Below are positions 1-8,451 of a DNA stretch of 13,831 nt, piece by piece. The notes below the pieces were generated by a model that made no database searches, had not been told where the DNA came from, and was given only the letters and a program-made list of their open reading frames with translations. Made by a program: the position numbers and the translations under genes. Source of the stretch: an uncultured Prevotella sp. (GTDB lineage Bacteria; Bacteroidota; Bacteroidia; Bacteroidales; Bacteroidaceae); assembly GCA_900544825.1 (NCBI GenBank), contig UQWP01000079.1, positions 1-13,831 of the forward strand. The letters run 5' to 3'. Position 1 is the first letter of the stretch; each line of letters opens with the position of its first letter.

Positions 1-1978
1 GCGTATTGAGATACACCTTACCCAATTCTGGGTCGTAATGGTCAACTTCCATCATACCCGTGAAGATACGGTTGTCGTTCTCGCCGAGCAACTGGGAGAT
101 AATCATTTCGAAGACTCTGAGTGAACCTCGAACGATGACGTTATCAAACTCTCCCGTCCACTTGTTTTCCTGCTCTCCTGCAGCATTGGTAACAGGAGTA
201 TTGTAGATACCCCAGCCCAAACCTCCAAGAAATCCGGAAATAAACTGCTTGCTCGACAGCTCTCCACCGAACCGGGAATTTCCGTTCACGAAGAGCTTCC
301 CCACCGTAGCCACGGTGTAAGCGATAACCTCATCGATGCAGAGTTTATAGGTATTGGTAAGAGAATCTTTCTGAAGGATGGTAAAGCCCTTGCCGTTCTC
401 CTCGCTTGCCCCGTCAGAGGATATTGAGTGAGCGATGATATTACCTTCCTTATCAAAAGAGAATTCTTCTCCCACCAGCAAACCACCAAGAAGCTTCTGC
501 ACCTTCTCGAAGGTAACCGTACCTTCTGCAGTATCATCGATATCCCTGCGGAGATACTTTTTCAGGATGGCAGCTTCTCCGTCCAGTTCCTTTGCCACGT
601 CTGCCACACCTGCCTTCAGCTTCTCACCTTTATATAATAGGTAGCCGCCGATAAAGGAGAGTGCATCAAGCACACCGATGTTGATATGCTTGTGGCCAAC
701 CTCTCCCTGTCCCGAATATCGGTTGGATATCGCCGAGAGGAAGGATGAAAAGATGGCATCTGCAGTAGTAGTACCCCACTCTTCCGAGTGAGGATCCTGA
801 ACCGGGAACAAGACCCCTCCACCCAGCTGCTGGCGCGGGAACTCAACTAAGCGAGGGGCGATAGTAAAATTTCCGATGTCAGGAAGATGGATATCCATCT
901 GCTTAAGGCTCTCCCCGCTTACTCTCGAGAGATTCAGGTAAGGACGGGCATCGGAATATTTATAGGTGAAGGTATAGTTGGATGGCAGTTCCTTCGCCTC
1001 GTAGTTCACATCACTCTCGGTGACGGTGATCTTCCGCCAGCTGTTGCGATGATATACGTACTTGCCCAGACTCGGGAAGAAGTCGAGCAGCCACAGGCGC
1101 TCCTTCCCGTCCAGATAGCCGGTGTTCTTCTTGAACTTCCTTGCGGTATCTACACGGTATTCCTCCGAGTCATCCTCTATTTCTGCCACGTTGTGGGTAT
1201 GTTCTGCAGTATTCTCGCTGTTGCCGTAAGCCCTGAAGCAGTCCACTCCTCCCAGCGAATTCTCAAAGAGGAACCATTCCTCCTCCTCGCTCTTCATGTC
1301 GCTGGCATAGTAGCGCTGCACATAGGTAAGCCGGTTGCCGCCTTCCTTCTCCACCCAGATGTCGTAATAGGATGGAGCCTTTTGGTTGAGAGCCTTGGCG
1401 ATGATGGCATACTGCACCGGGATGGTATAGACGCATCCCTCGGTAAGATGGGCTAGCGTCACCTCTGATTCCGTATAGCCCGTACCGTTCCAGAGATACG
1501 CCTTGCACTTCACCGCACAGGCTTCTGCAGCGTAATAGGTCAGGAACTCCGGCGAATAATACGTCACTGCCTTCACCTGCGGCTGCCAGGTGAGGAAATT
1601 GTTTTTCAGAAAATTCTCGGCAGAATCAGCGAGCTTATCTACTCCGGATCTGATCACCGAGAAGGAGAATTCCTTCTTGTTTCCGGCATCCCCCACCTCG
1701 TAGATCTCTACCGAGAATGCCTTCATGATGTTCTCCTGGATATACGGAGTGCTGTCGTCCTTCAGCTCGAAAGCCAGCAGCGGAAGGATGATATCTTTCA
1801 CATCTACCGTGATGCGGTGCTCATCGTTCGGCGTATAGGTATGCTGAACGATGTTCTGCTCTGCTCCCTGGTAACGAAGGGCGAAAACCACGTCTGTCTC
1901 CGAGTCGTTGTAGATCTCGAAGGCATTCATGGAGCCTACCAGGCTCAGGGCATCTGGATATAATAAAACCTGTATCAT
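1..1978 (-). CDS. Tail-tip / fibre-like structural protein (3' end outside window)
   Basis: An open frame of 659 codons starts at ATG 1978 and runs uninterrupted off the left edge, so the C-terminus is missing. It begins MIQVLLYPDALSLVG and directly follows the tape measure and tail hub genes, the position of tail-tip, receptor-binding or fibre proteins. The last visible part (about residues 560-659) is Gly-rich and contains FDNVIVRGSLRVFEMIISQ near residues 611-629. This resembles a motif I recall from large tail proteins of Bacteroidetes prophages (RG-x-VxEhhI), often followed by receptor-binding modules. No signal peptide or membrane segment is seen. It has its own promoter (2007-2037), and its start codon lies inside an inverted repeat (1968-2027), so it is probably controlled apart from the upstream tail genes. 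The structural role is confident; the exact role (fibre, tip or baseplate) is not. Confidence 0.7.
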   Translation of the reverse strand, partial: MIQVLLYPDALSLVGSMNAFEIYNDSETDVVFALRYQGAEQNIVQHTYTPNDEHRITVDVKDIILPLLAFELKDDSTPYIQENIMKAFSVEIYEVGDAGNKKEFSFSVIRSGVDKLADSAENFLKNNFLTWQPQVKAVTYYSPEFLTYYAAEACAVKCKAYLWNGTGYTESEVTLAHLTEGCVYTIPVQYAIIAKALNQKAPSYYDIWVEKEGGNRLTYVQRYYASDMKSEEEEWFLFENSLGGVDCFRAYGNSENTAEHTHNVAEIEDDSEEYRVDTARKFKKNTGYLDGKERLWLLDFFPSLGKYVYHRNSWRKITVTESDVNYEAKELPSNYTFTYKYSDARPYLNLSRVSGESLKQMDIHLPDIGNFTIAPRLVEFPRQQLGGGVLFPVQDPHSEEWGTTTADAIFSSFLSAISNRYSGQGEVGHKHINIGVLDALSFIGGYLLYKGEKLKAGVADVAKELDGEAAILKKYLRRDIDDTAEGTVTFEKVQKLLGGLLVGEEFSFDKEGNIIAHSISSDGASEENGKGFTILQKDSLTNTYKLCIDEVIAYTVATVGKLFVNGNSRFGGELSSKQFISGFLGGLGWGIYNTPVTNAAGEQENKWTGEFDNVIVRGSLRVFEMIISQLLGENDNRIFTGMMEVDHYDPELGKVYLNT

Positions 1979-2027
1979 CTTAATGTTGGGTTGATTATTG
2001 ATAACGCAAAATTAAGATAATACAGGT
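1968..2027 (-). promoter_or_regulatory. Inverted repeat burying the fibre start codon
   Basis: The arms at 1968-1984 and 2011-2027 are 17 nt long with one mismatch, separated by a 26-nt loop. The proximal arm contains the ATG (1976-1978). In minus-strand RNA the mismatch becomes G.U and falls on the G of AUG, so the stem would be continuous. The distal arm overlaps the -7 box (2007-2014), so only RNA started upstream of this promoter can form the hairpin. It may keep the fibre gene untranslated on read-through tail mRNA. The structure is seen; the function is inferred. Confidence 0.7.
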
Positions 2028-2037
2028 AACTTTCAAA
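2007..2037 (-). promoter_or_regulatory. Bacteroidetes-type promoter for the fibre gene
   Basis: The -7 box TAATTTTG (2007-2014) and -33 box TTTG (2034-2037) are separated by exactly 19 nt, matching the Bacteroidetes primary sigma consensus TTTG/TAnnTTTG. Transcription would start around 2000-2003, about 25 nt before the ATG at 1978. The promoter lies in the 72-nt gap after the tail hub gene. Confidence 0.75.
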
Positions 2038-2050
2038 GGACTCCCGCGTC

Positions 2051-4216
2051 CTAGATCTTCTCGCATTCCAGCCATGTCGTGGTGCAGTGATACACCCATT
2101 TGGAGTGACGGAACATCGTCGCATGTCTGGTCTTCTGGCTTACGAATGTCTTCTGCAGGCCGTATTTCTGCCCCACATATTCGGCTGAAGGAAGAGGAGG
2201 ATAGATGATCTTGAAGGTGCGGTCCTTGTCATCTCCCGAATTCTCATATTCGCTGCCCGATACCTCCACCGTCTCTTCATGGCCAACCCATCTGTAGCCG
2301 CAGCTCAAGGCCGGCATCACATCTGCCATCCGCTCAGCCTCATTGATAGGCGTGGTAAGGGCGATGGTTCTGAGTTCGCTTTCCGTAGGCTCGCTTTTTC
2401 CTCCGAGGGTAAACTTCAGCTTGTTGAAGAAGAAGCTCACTCCCCTGATCACGATCTTGGCATAGGAAGGCAGGTTCTGCTTCTGCGACTGGGTGAGCAG
2501 CAGCTTCACCTTGAGTTCCTGGAGTGAATTCCGCAGGAGGAGATCATACTGCCGGTAGAACTTTTCGAAGATGCCGTCATCACCATTATACACCAGGGCG
2601 TAATCGAATATCTTGCGGTAGAGGGATTCCTCTGAAGCATGGGATGGCGGACCGAAGCGGTTGTCATATTCATAGTGGATATCGTATGCCGTCACGGTTC
2701 CGCAAGGCATTCCATCGGTCGATACATACGGGAAGGCAAGCATCACCGGGGTTGTCACCGCTTCCTCGCTGCTCTCTGAATTATCCTCGGTGGCAACCTT
2801 CATCGATGAGTTGAGCGTGGCATAGCTGCCTATGTAGAGAAATCTGCCCATCTCGCGGCTGATGGTGTCATCATCTGCCGACTGGCGGTACTTCAGCGTT
2901 CTCGTCTCCGGAATCATCTCGGGTATCTCGATATCCTGGGTGTCGGTATCTTCCTCGCCGGTATCATAGCTCTGGGAGCCCTCGCCTATCTTCGATTTCA
3001 CATGATAGTTGCCCGAATATCCGTCCTTGTAGAAGCAGCCATCCACCTTGTCGAAGTAGGCACCGGTATTCTTCGCCAGCATATCCTTCAGGTCGTCGTA
3101 GCTGTCCTCTGCATCACTGTCTGCCTGGTGCTTAGCCCGCAGCACCACACGCTTGTAGTCGGATGCCGTCTTATAAGATAAGGTGGGTTCCTCGGTCATC
3201 TGGCGGGTGAGATCTGCCACCGGGGCACTCTCCACGGCATCCTTCAGGAAGATGATGCTCGCCTGGTGAGTTCCCTCGTCTGAGACGAATTCGCAAAGAA
3301 ACTTTTTCCGAAAAACTGAGAGGAAATCGGAGACGGAAACGTCCGGCAGAAGGTCCTCGATGCGGATATGGCCGTTCACCATCACATCGATCACGTTGTT
3401 CACCAGCACCATCTTGGTGAACGGCTCCGTCCGGGTGAAGAAATTCTCCTGCAGATCGTACCCGAAGTACTTGAACACACGCTTCAGCACGTAGTTGGCA
3501 CGGATAAACGGAGAGATGTAGTAGCCACGGGTCAGACTCACCGGAATCTCGTTTACATATTCCGTGCGGTTGAATTCGCCCTGAAACCTGTTCGACTTTC
3601 CGGCACACGTCACGAAGTCGTAGGCATTAGGAGCCGCCACATACTCGTAGCCTCCGGTGTTCTTGAACCGCCAGTACTTGGCATCCGGCAGCTTCTGCTG
3701 GTTGCCCCATCCGTTCAGAATCTTGTAGTCGTAGCCGGTATCCTTGCCCGAGTCATCGGTGAGCAGCACCGGGAAGATATCGTAGTTCTCGTTTTTCCCG
3801 CCGATGAGCGAACGGCAGAAACTGATACACTCATCGATGGTGCTGCACCCCGGTATCATCTCGTCCTTGAAGATGCTCTTCAGCTTCACGTTCTGTATCT
3901 TCGAGTAGAAGGATCCGTCGTTGATATAGAAGGAGGAGGAGATGTTGCCCTTGTGCTGTGCCGATAGCACGATCTGCCTGCACTGGGCAAAATATTCCCC
4001 GTCCTCGATGCTCACGTTGGCTGCCACCATCTTCTCTCTCAAGCCGAAGGTGTCGGGATATCCCAGTATCATGCGGTTGTAGTCGCTTGCCGGGATATCC
4101 AGCGGGGTTGTCGTCTCCCCATAGTCGTTGAAGAACGGATTGGTCCGTTCCACCTCCAGCTTGGCACCTTCGCCAAGCTGGTAGGTTTTTCCCTTATCCA
4201 GATTCGTTATTTTCAT
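2051..4216 (-). CDS. Phage tail hub / tail-associated protein
   Basis: The 721-aa protein is encoded just downstream of the tape measure gene, where siphophages keep distal-tail and tail-hub (Dit/Tal) genes. The N-terminal part has NPFFNDYGE near residues 27-35, then a stretch with NRMILGYPDTF near residues 47-57. The middle (about 230-340) reads GYYISPFIRANYVLKRVFKYFGYDL, then VNGHIRIEDLLPDVSVSDFLSVFRKKF. I recognise this layout from Bacteroidetes phage tail proteins: a predicted helix that binds the next ring, then a conserved 'DLLP-x-V-x-FL' segment. An acidic low-complexity stretch rich in Asp, Glu and Thr lies near residues 410-445. The ATG at 4216 is 7 nt after the tape measure stop, suggesting translational coupling. 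There is no signal peptide. A structural tail role is confident; equivalence to Dit or Tal is inferred from position. Confidence 0.65.
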   Translation of the reverse strand: MKITNLDKGKTYQLGEGAKLEVERTNPFFNDYGETTTPLDIPASDYNRMILGYPDTFGLREKMVAANVSIEDGEYFAQCRQIVLSAQHKGNISSSFYINDGSFYSKIQNVKLKSIFKDEMIPGCSTIDECISFCRSLIGGKNENYDIFPVLLTDDSGKDTGYDYKILNGWGNQQKLPDAKYWRFKNTGGYEYVAAPNAYDFVTCAGKSNRFQGEFNRTEYVNEIPVSLTRGYYISPFIRANYVLKRVFKYFGYDLQENFFTRTEPFTKMVLVNNVIDVMVNGHIRIEDLLPDVSVSDFLSVFRKKFLCEFVSDEGTHQASIIFLKDAVESAPVADLTRQMTEEPTLSYKTASDYKRVVLRAKHQADSDAEDSYDDLKDMLAKNTGAYFDKVDGCFYKDGYSGNYHVKSKIGEGSQSYDTGEEDTDTQDIEIPEMIPETRTLKYRQSADDDTISREMGRFLYIGSYATLNSSMKVATEDNSESSEEAVTTPVMLAFPYVSTDGMPCGTVTAYDIHYEYDNRFGPPSHASEESLYRKIFDYALVYNGDDGIFEKFYRQYDLLLRNSLQELKVKLLLTQSQKQNLPSYAKIVIRGVSFFFNKLKFTLGGKSEPTESELRTIALTTPINEAERMADVMPALSCGYRWVGHEETVEVSGSEYENSGDDKDRTFKIIYPPLPSAEYVGQKYGLQKTFVSQKTRHATMFRHSKWVYHCTTTWLECEKI

Positions 4217-4223
4217 AGATCAT

Positions 4224-7200
4224 TTATTTTTTGGCAAATTTCCTCGCCTGGTTTCTCAGTTCCTGCTTGGCATCAAGCTCCGTGAGCGAGATATGGGAGT
4301 GGATTCCGTTGTCGCGAAGCTCCCTGAGCAGTGCCAGGAGCTCGTCATTACTACGTCCCGACGCAGTAATTCCTGCGTCGCGATGTGTGAATTCCTGCGT
4401 CGCGACGTAGGAATCAGCCCCACTAAGACTTGGTACGGAGAGGGTACGGAGCGGGTACGGAGCAGGTACGATGCTGCCTCCCAGTGCCCTGCCCTGCATG
4501 GCCATCAGATATTTGCCCATATCGAAGGTGCGTATCTGACCGGCTCGCTGGGCTGCATCCATCAGGTGGATGAGCGGGGCGATGGTAGGATTTTCCAGGG
4601 CTGCATTCGATGCCACCCACTCCTTGCTCCTGCCCTTAGGACCCTCGCCCACTATCACCGTAGGATGGTCGATATAGCCGCGCTTACCAGGTGAGTATTC
4701 GGCATTGAAGTGCTTGCCGTCCTGTTCCCGCTCCACATCGATGCGTCCACCGCTCTCCCTTCCGCTGGCTATGCGGCTGCCTGCCGAAGAGGTTCCGCTG
4801 GCAGATCCGTTGAGGGTCATGCGCTTCACCTTCTGGCGCTCGGCATTCGCCACGGCCAACTGGGCTGCACCCGTCACACCCATCAGGGCAGCTGCCACGC
4901 TTCCGGCTATCGGACCCATCTCGCTGTATGCCTTCATGATGGAGGTGGCAGTATTGGAGATGATCTGAGCTGCCTGCATGGCAAAGTTCACGTCGGCATA
5001 CTTCTTCTGTATCTTCAGCTTCTCGTTGGCTTTCTTCTTCTCCAGCTTCTCCTGAAGGGCTGTGTTGCCCTCTGCAGCCTTGATCTCGGCATCATACTTG
5101 GCATCTACGTTCGCCATCTCGGCATTCTGCAGCGCACCCACGGCATTACTGAAGAGGTCGGTGTAATACTGCGCCTGCTTCATGAAGGATTCCTTCTTCA
5201 GCTGCTGCACCTTCTTCTCGTGTTCCTCCTGGGTGATATACTGATTATCGAGAGCCGTCTGAAGCTGCTCCAGCTGCCTGTCGTATTCGCTCTGCTGGTC
5301 GAAGCCGAGAGCCTGCCTTGCCTGCCTCTCCTTGTCTGCCTGCTGGGCAAGCTGCTCGGAGTGCTTGGTGGTATATTCGGAGTCTATCTGCTTCTGGGCA
5401 TCCTTGTATGCCTTCTCCAGCTGAACGGTGTCCTCGCCGTTCTGCTTGGCTAGGTCGAGAGCTGCCTGGTAATATCCCTTCAGTATCTCCAGCTTCTGGT
5501 CGCGCTGCTGTTCCAGGGTCAGCTCCTGCTGCGTCTCCCCTTGCTCCATCACCTTTGCCAGAGCATCCTGATAAGCCTGCTCGGCTGCCACCTGCTGGTC
5601 GAAATGTGCCTGCTCTGCCTTGCGCTGGTTATCCAGCTGCTTATCCTGGAGTGATTTCTTCTTCTCGCCGTCCTTGATGCCGATGTTCTGCGACTGCTCG
5701 CTGTAGGAGGTCTCGATGGCGAGGATATTGGCAGTATGCTGGGTCTTCAGCGCCTGCATGGCGAGGTCGTACTTCTCCTGAGATACCTGCTTCTGGGCGA
5801 GAGCCATGTTCCAGTTGTTCACGTCCTGCTGGTAGTCCTGGTTGGCTGCATCGATATCTGCCTGGCGGTTTTCAGAAAACTTCTTCGATGCGATATCGTC
5901 GGGATTAGGAGCTGATGATGTGCCGGAAGCGTGACCTCTACCCGATTTTCCGCCACCCTTGCCACCGATGTTGCTGTCTGGAACCTCCGGATCTGTAGCA
6001 TCCTTCACGGTCTGATGCATGATATCTTTGCCGAAGGCATCACTTATGGTTTTAATCTGCTTGTCGAGCTGATCGATGCCATCAGTAAGCGATTCTACTT
6101 CAGACTTGAAACGAGAGACGGCATCCACCTGTGTATTGCCGGTGGCTCCCCATGAAGTGGTATATTGGAAGCCACGGGCATTATTGGCATCTGCCAGACG
6201 GCTTTTCGCCTTGGTGAGCTTGATGGTGAGTCCGGCACGTTGCTCGGCAAGTTCCTGGATCTGCTTCTTGGCGCCCTGCACCTCGTAGAGTCTTACCAGG
6301 CTGTTGATATAAGCCTTCAGCGCCTTGTCCGATGCCTTGAATTTCTTGGTGGTCTGGTCGATGGTGGCATTATAGTGAGGAACTATCTTGTTGAGTGCTT
6401 CCACCGCCTTGTATCTTTCCTCCATGGAGAGCTTTTCATCCTTGGCCACCTTGATCAGGTTTTCCAGCTTCAACTTTTCCTCTACTACCTGCTTCTGGGC
6501 TTCTGCCTTGATGGCGTTGAGTGCCTTCTGCGACTGAGCTGCAGCATCGGCAGCCTTCTTCATCTCCCATAGCTTCATGGCGAGGAGTACCACGCCTGCA
6601 GCTATCAGTCCGAAGACACTAGCCTTCATCGTTGCGTTCATGGCGGTCCAGGCATTCTTGGCAAGCGTAACCCTGCCCGTGAGCAGATAGAAGCCTGCCT
6701 GCAGCAGCTTCAGGAGTCCGGTTCCTGTGGCACATATCACGTTCCATGCCTGCTGGGCTGCAGCTGCACCCTTGGTCACGACGATGTTCGACTTGATGGC
6801 ATTGCTGGTGGCAATCGCTACAACCGTGAAGGCAGCGAGGAGGATGCCCAGCGTCTTCACCACGCCCTGATGCTTCACGCACCAGGAGATGAGGTCGATG
6901 GTATGCAGCTGCATGTCTGCATAGGCATCATCCCACTGCTCCTTGATGGGAAGGATTTCGTCTCCCAGCGCCTTCTGGGCATTCTGCAGCTCTACCGTTT
7001 TCTGGGCTGCCCTGTCGGCTGCACTGATATAGGTTTCTCCTGCCTCGGCAAGCTGGGTATCCACAATCTCTGCCACCGCCTTCATGAAGTCGCCCGTCTC
7101 CTTGGTCTTCTCCGAGATTTCTGCTGCAGAGATGCCCAGGTTATCGAGAATCAGAGGAGATTTACGGCCCAGACCGGTCACGATGCTGTTGGTCATATAA

Positions 7201-7991
7201 TCTACCGACTGACCTGTCTGCTGCGCCTTCAGCTGGGCGAACTCCAGATACTTGCCCAGGTCTTCCAGCGGAATGCGGAAGTCATTAGCCTGTACGGCAG
7301 CTGTCATCAGCTGCACATCGTTTACGGTTCCCTTGGTTGCCTTGCGCAGATTATCGAGCAAGCCTTCCTGGTTCAAGCCGTTGAAGGCCTTGGTTACACC
7401 ATCTGCCTGCTCTGCCATCTCTAGGCCGCCATTGATGAGTTCTGCGATGGAATCCTTGAACTCTCTCGCTTTCTCGCCGAAGAGTTCTGCACCCTTGGTC
7501 AGCAGATTGCCCAGAAGTACACCGTTCACGGTATCATCAGATGCGAGTTCTCCTAAGCTCTTGGCGTTCTGCTTCAGTTCGGAGATACGGGAATTCACGT
7601 CCATCAGGCGCTGTTCCAGCACGCCGTAAGCCTCCGGATTGAGCGACTTCACGGTGTTGTCCATCTCCTTCTGCAGGCTTTTCTGCTGTTTCTTCAGCTG
7701 CACCATACTCATATCCAGGATATTGATCTGGCTGGTCTGCTCGCCTATGCGGTTGGTAAGCGAGCGGATCTCCTTGCTGGTCTCGGTGTACTGCTTCTTC
7801 AGGTTCCTGTAGGCTTCCGACTCTTTTCTTCCGGCTGCCTCCAGGCTGATCATCTGGCTGAGTCGTGCCTTGTTCTCTGAGCGCAGCTTCTTGCTCTGCT
7901 GCTCCAGGGTGTAGATGGCTTTCTGCGCATCGGCAGTCTTCACATCTACGGTATATCGGATTTCGTCTTCCGTTAAATGTTTGTTGGCCAT
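4224..7991 (-). CDS. Phage tail tape measure protein
   Basis: This 1255-aa protein sets tail length and passes through the tail tube during DNA ejection. The N-terminus (residues about 20-145) is a charged coiled coil. Residues about 190-350 resemble the tape-measure core domain (TAAVQANDFRIPLEDLGKYL near 230-249, GRKSPLILDNLGISAAEI near 275-292). Hydrophobic segments lie at about 377-398 and 457-475. A second long coiled coil, rich in Gln, Lys and Glu, covers about 700-1000, followed by an Ala-rich hydrophobic stretch (MQAAQIISNTATSIMKAYSE onward) typical of these proteins. The C-terminus ends LDAKQELRNQARKFAKK. At about 1.5 angstroms per residue, 1255 residues predict a tail near 190 nm. 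The start at 7991 lies 3 nt after the gp10-like stop. Residues about 1172-1208 are encoded by tandem repeats whose units are not multiples of three. Confidence 0.93.
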   Translation of the reverse strand: MANKHLTEDEIRYTVDVKTADAQKAIYTLEQQSKKLRSENKARLSQMISLEAAGRKESEAYRNLKKQYTETSKEIRSLTNRIGEQTSQINILDMSMVQLKKQQKSLQKEMDNTVKSLNPEAYGVLEQRLMDVNSRISELKQNAKSLGELASDDTVNGVLLGNLLTKGAELFGEKAREFKDSIAELINGGLEMAEQADGVTKAFNGLNQEGLLDNLRKATKGTVNDVQLMTAAVQANDFRIPLEDLGKYLEFAQLKAQQTGQSVDYMTNSIVTGLGRKSPLILDNLGISAAEISEKTKETGDFMKAVAEIVDTQLAEAGETYISAADRAAQKTVELQNAQKALGDEILPIKEQWDDAYADMQLHTIDLISWCVKHQGVVKTLGILLAAFTVVAIATSNAIKSNIVVTKGAAAAQQAWNVICATGTGLLKLLQAGFYLLTGRVTLAKNAWTAMNATMKASVFGLIAAGVVLLAMKLWEMKKAADAAAQSQKALNAIKAEAQKQVVEEKLKLENLIKVAKDEKLSMEERYKAVEALNKIVPHYNATIDQTTKKFKASDKALKAYINSLVRLYEVQGAKKQIQELAEQRAGLTIKLTKAKSRLADANNARGFQYTTSWGATGNTQVDAVSRFKSEVESLTDGIDQLDKQIKTISDAFGKDIMHQTVKDATDPEVPDSNIGGKGGGKSGRGHASGTSSAPNPDDIASKKFSENRQADIDAANQDYQQDVNNWNMALAQKQVSQEKYDLAMQALKTQHTANILAIETSYSEQSQNIGIKDGEKKKSLQDKQLDNQRKAEQAHFDQQVAAEQAYQDALAKVMEQGETQQELTLEQQRDQKLEILKGYYQAALDLAKQNGEDTVQLEKAYKDAQKQIDSEYTTKHSEQLAQQADKERQARQALGFDQQSEYDRQLEQLQTALDNQYITQEEHEKKVQQLKKESFMKQAQYYTDLFSNAVGALQNAEMANVDAKYDAEIKAAEGNTALQEKLEKKKANEKLKIQKKYADVNFAMQAAQIISNTATSIMKAYSEMGPIAGSVAAALMGVTGAAQLAVANAERQKVKRMTLNGSASGTSSAGSRIASGRESGGRIDVEREQDGKHFNAEYSPGKRGYIDHPTVIVGEGPKGRSKEWVASNAALENPTIAPLIHLMDAAQRAGQIRTFDMGKYLMAMQGRALGGSIVPAPYPLRTLSVPSLSGADSYVATQEFTHRDAGITASGRSNDELLALLRELRDNGIHSHISLTELDAKQELRNQARKFAKK
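4368..4411 (-). repeat. 22-bp direct repeat in the tape measure C-terminus
   Basis: Two adjacent 22-nt units (4368-4389 and 4390-4411) share the first 16 nt, AATTCCTGCGTCGCGA in plus orientation, and differ at 2 of the last 6. An 8-bp inverted repeat (CGACGCAG at 4359-4366, CTGCGTCG at 4373-4380) overlaps the first unit. The unit is not a multiple of three, so loss or gain of one copy would shift the reading frame before the conserved tape measure C-terminus. Confidence 0.85.
4432..4475 (-). repeat. Four 11-bp tandem repeats in the tape measure C-terminus
   Basis: Four consecutive 11-nt units begin GGTACG in plus orientation: 4432-4442, 4443-4453, 4454-4464 and a diverged fourth at 4465-4475. 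They encode the proline-rich stretch IVPAPYPLRTLSVPS (about residues 1172-1187). Because 11 is not a multiple of three, each copy is read in a different frame and a change in copy number would break the gene unless compensated. Confidence 0.85.
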
Positions 7992-7994
7992 AAC

Positions 7995-8405
7995 TTATGA
8001 TTTTTGTGGGTTGAGTGATTTTTCCAGTTCCTGGCGAATGCTGTTCCGTACTTCATCATTGAAGCCATAGCGGAGCTTCGGGAACGTCTCGTGATACAAT
8101 ACGCCCCAAACCACGCGGTTGTACAGTGCCAGGTTCCTGCGCTTGAACTTGCTGATGCGGTCGTTGCGCTGGCGGTACTGCATATCCAGGAAACGGAGAT
8201 AAGGAAGGATCCGCACGAAGATGGTGCGGTTCTCGCCCGAGATCTGGCTGTCGAACGAGTGAGCGGAGAGCGTGGTGAGCAATCGGCCGGTACGGCGCTT
8301 ATAATGATTGCGTACCACGTTCTCCTGGGTGGAGTATATCTTCAGGATGCCTTCCTGAAGAGTCTCGTGAACGAATTTCTTTTTAACAAGACTGTCTGTT
8401 ACCAT
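7995..8405 (-). CDS. HK97 gp10-like tail completion protein (putative)
   Basis: The 136-aa, strongly basic protein is encoded 3 nt upstream of the tape measure gene. The segment KRRTGRLLTTLSAHSF (about residues 36-51), followed by PYLRFLDMQ (about 68-76), resembles the TGxL...YxxFL layout of HK97 gp10-family head-tail/tail-completion proteins. The C-terminal half has NRVVWGVLYHETFPKLRYGF, a pattern I recall from Bacteroidetes prophage proteins encoded just before the tape measure. It is the first gene of the tail operon: a perfect promoter lies at 8434-8464 and the start codon sits in an inverted repeat (8393-8451). The family call rests on short motifs and position, so it could be another small tail protein. 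Confidence 0.5.
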   Translation of the reverse strand: MVTDSLVKKKFVHETLQEGILKIYSTQENVVRNHYKRRTGRLLTTLSAHSFDSQISGENRTIFVRILPYLRFLDMQYRQRNDRISKFKRRNLALYNRVVWGVLYHETFPKLRYGFNDEVRNSIRQELEKSLNPQKS

Positions 8406-8451
8406 ATTCTTTGTACATTACTAATTAGTAATGCAAATATAGTAACAGACA
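8393..8451 (-). promoter_or_regulatory. Inverted repeat burying the gp10-like start codon
   Basis: Arms at 8393-8408 and 8436-8451 match at 15 of 16 positions around a 27-nt loop. The proximal arm contains the ATG (8403-8405). The single mismatch is at 8403/8441 and becomes G.U, on the G of AUG, in minus-strand RNA. The distal arm overlaps the -7 box (8434-8441). This is the same design as at the fibre gene: RNA reading through from the 57-aa gene upstream could fold and hide the start, while RNA from the local promoter lacks the distal arm. Confidence 0.7.
8416..8433. promoter_or_regulatory. 18-bp perfect palindrome at the tail operon start site
   Basis: CATTACTAATTAGTAATG reads identically on both strands and abuts the -7 box (8434-8441), so it covers the expected transcription start. 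Its position and perfect symmetry suggest an operator for a dimeric regulator of the tail operon. It also lies inside the loop of the larger inverted repeat. The palindrome is seen; operator function is inferred. Confidence 0.7.

Noticed and set aside
887..1456. Long plus-strand open frame inside the fibre gene
   Set aside because: It is antisense to an uninterrupted structural gene and has no promoter. The same holds for the plus-strand frames at 3368-3967 and 4710-5453.
1968..2027. Invertible promoter (phase variation) at the fibre gene
   Set aside because: The -33 box lies outside the repeats and the loop is only 26 nt, far shorter than known invertible promoters. The G.U rather than C.A mismatch points to RNA-level function.
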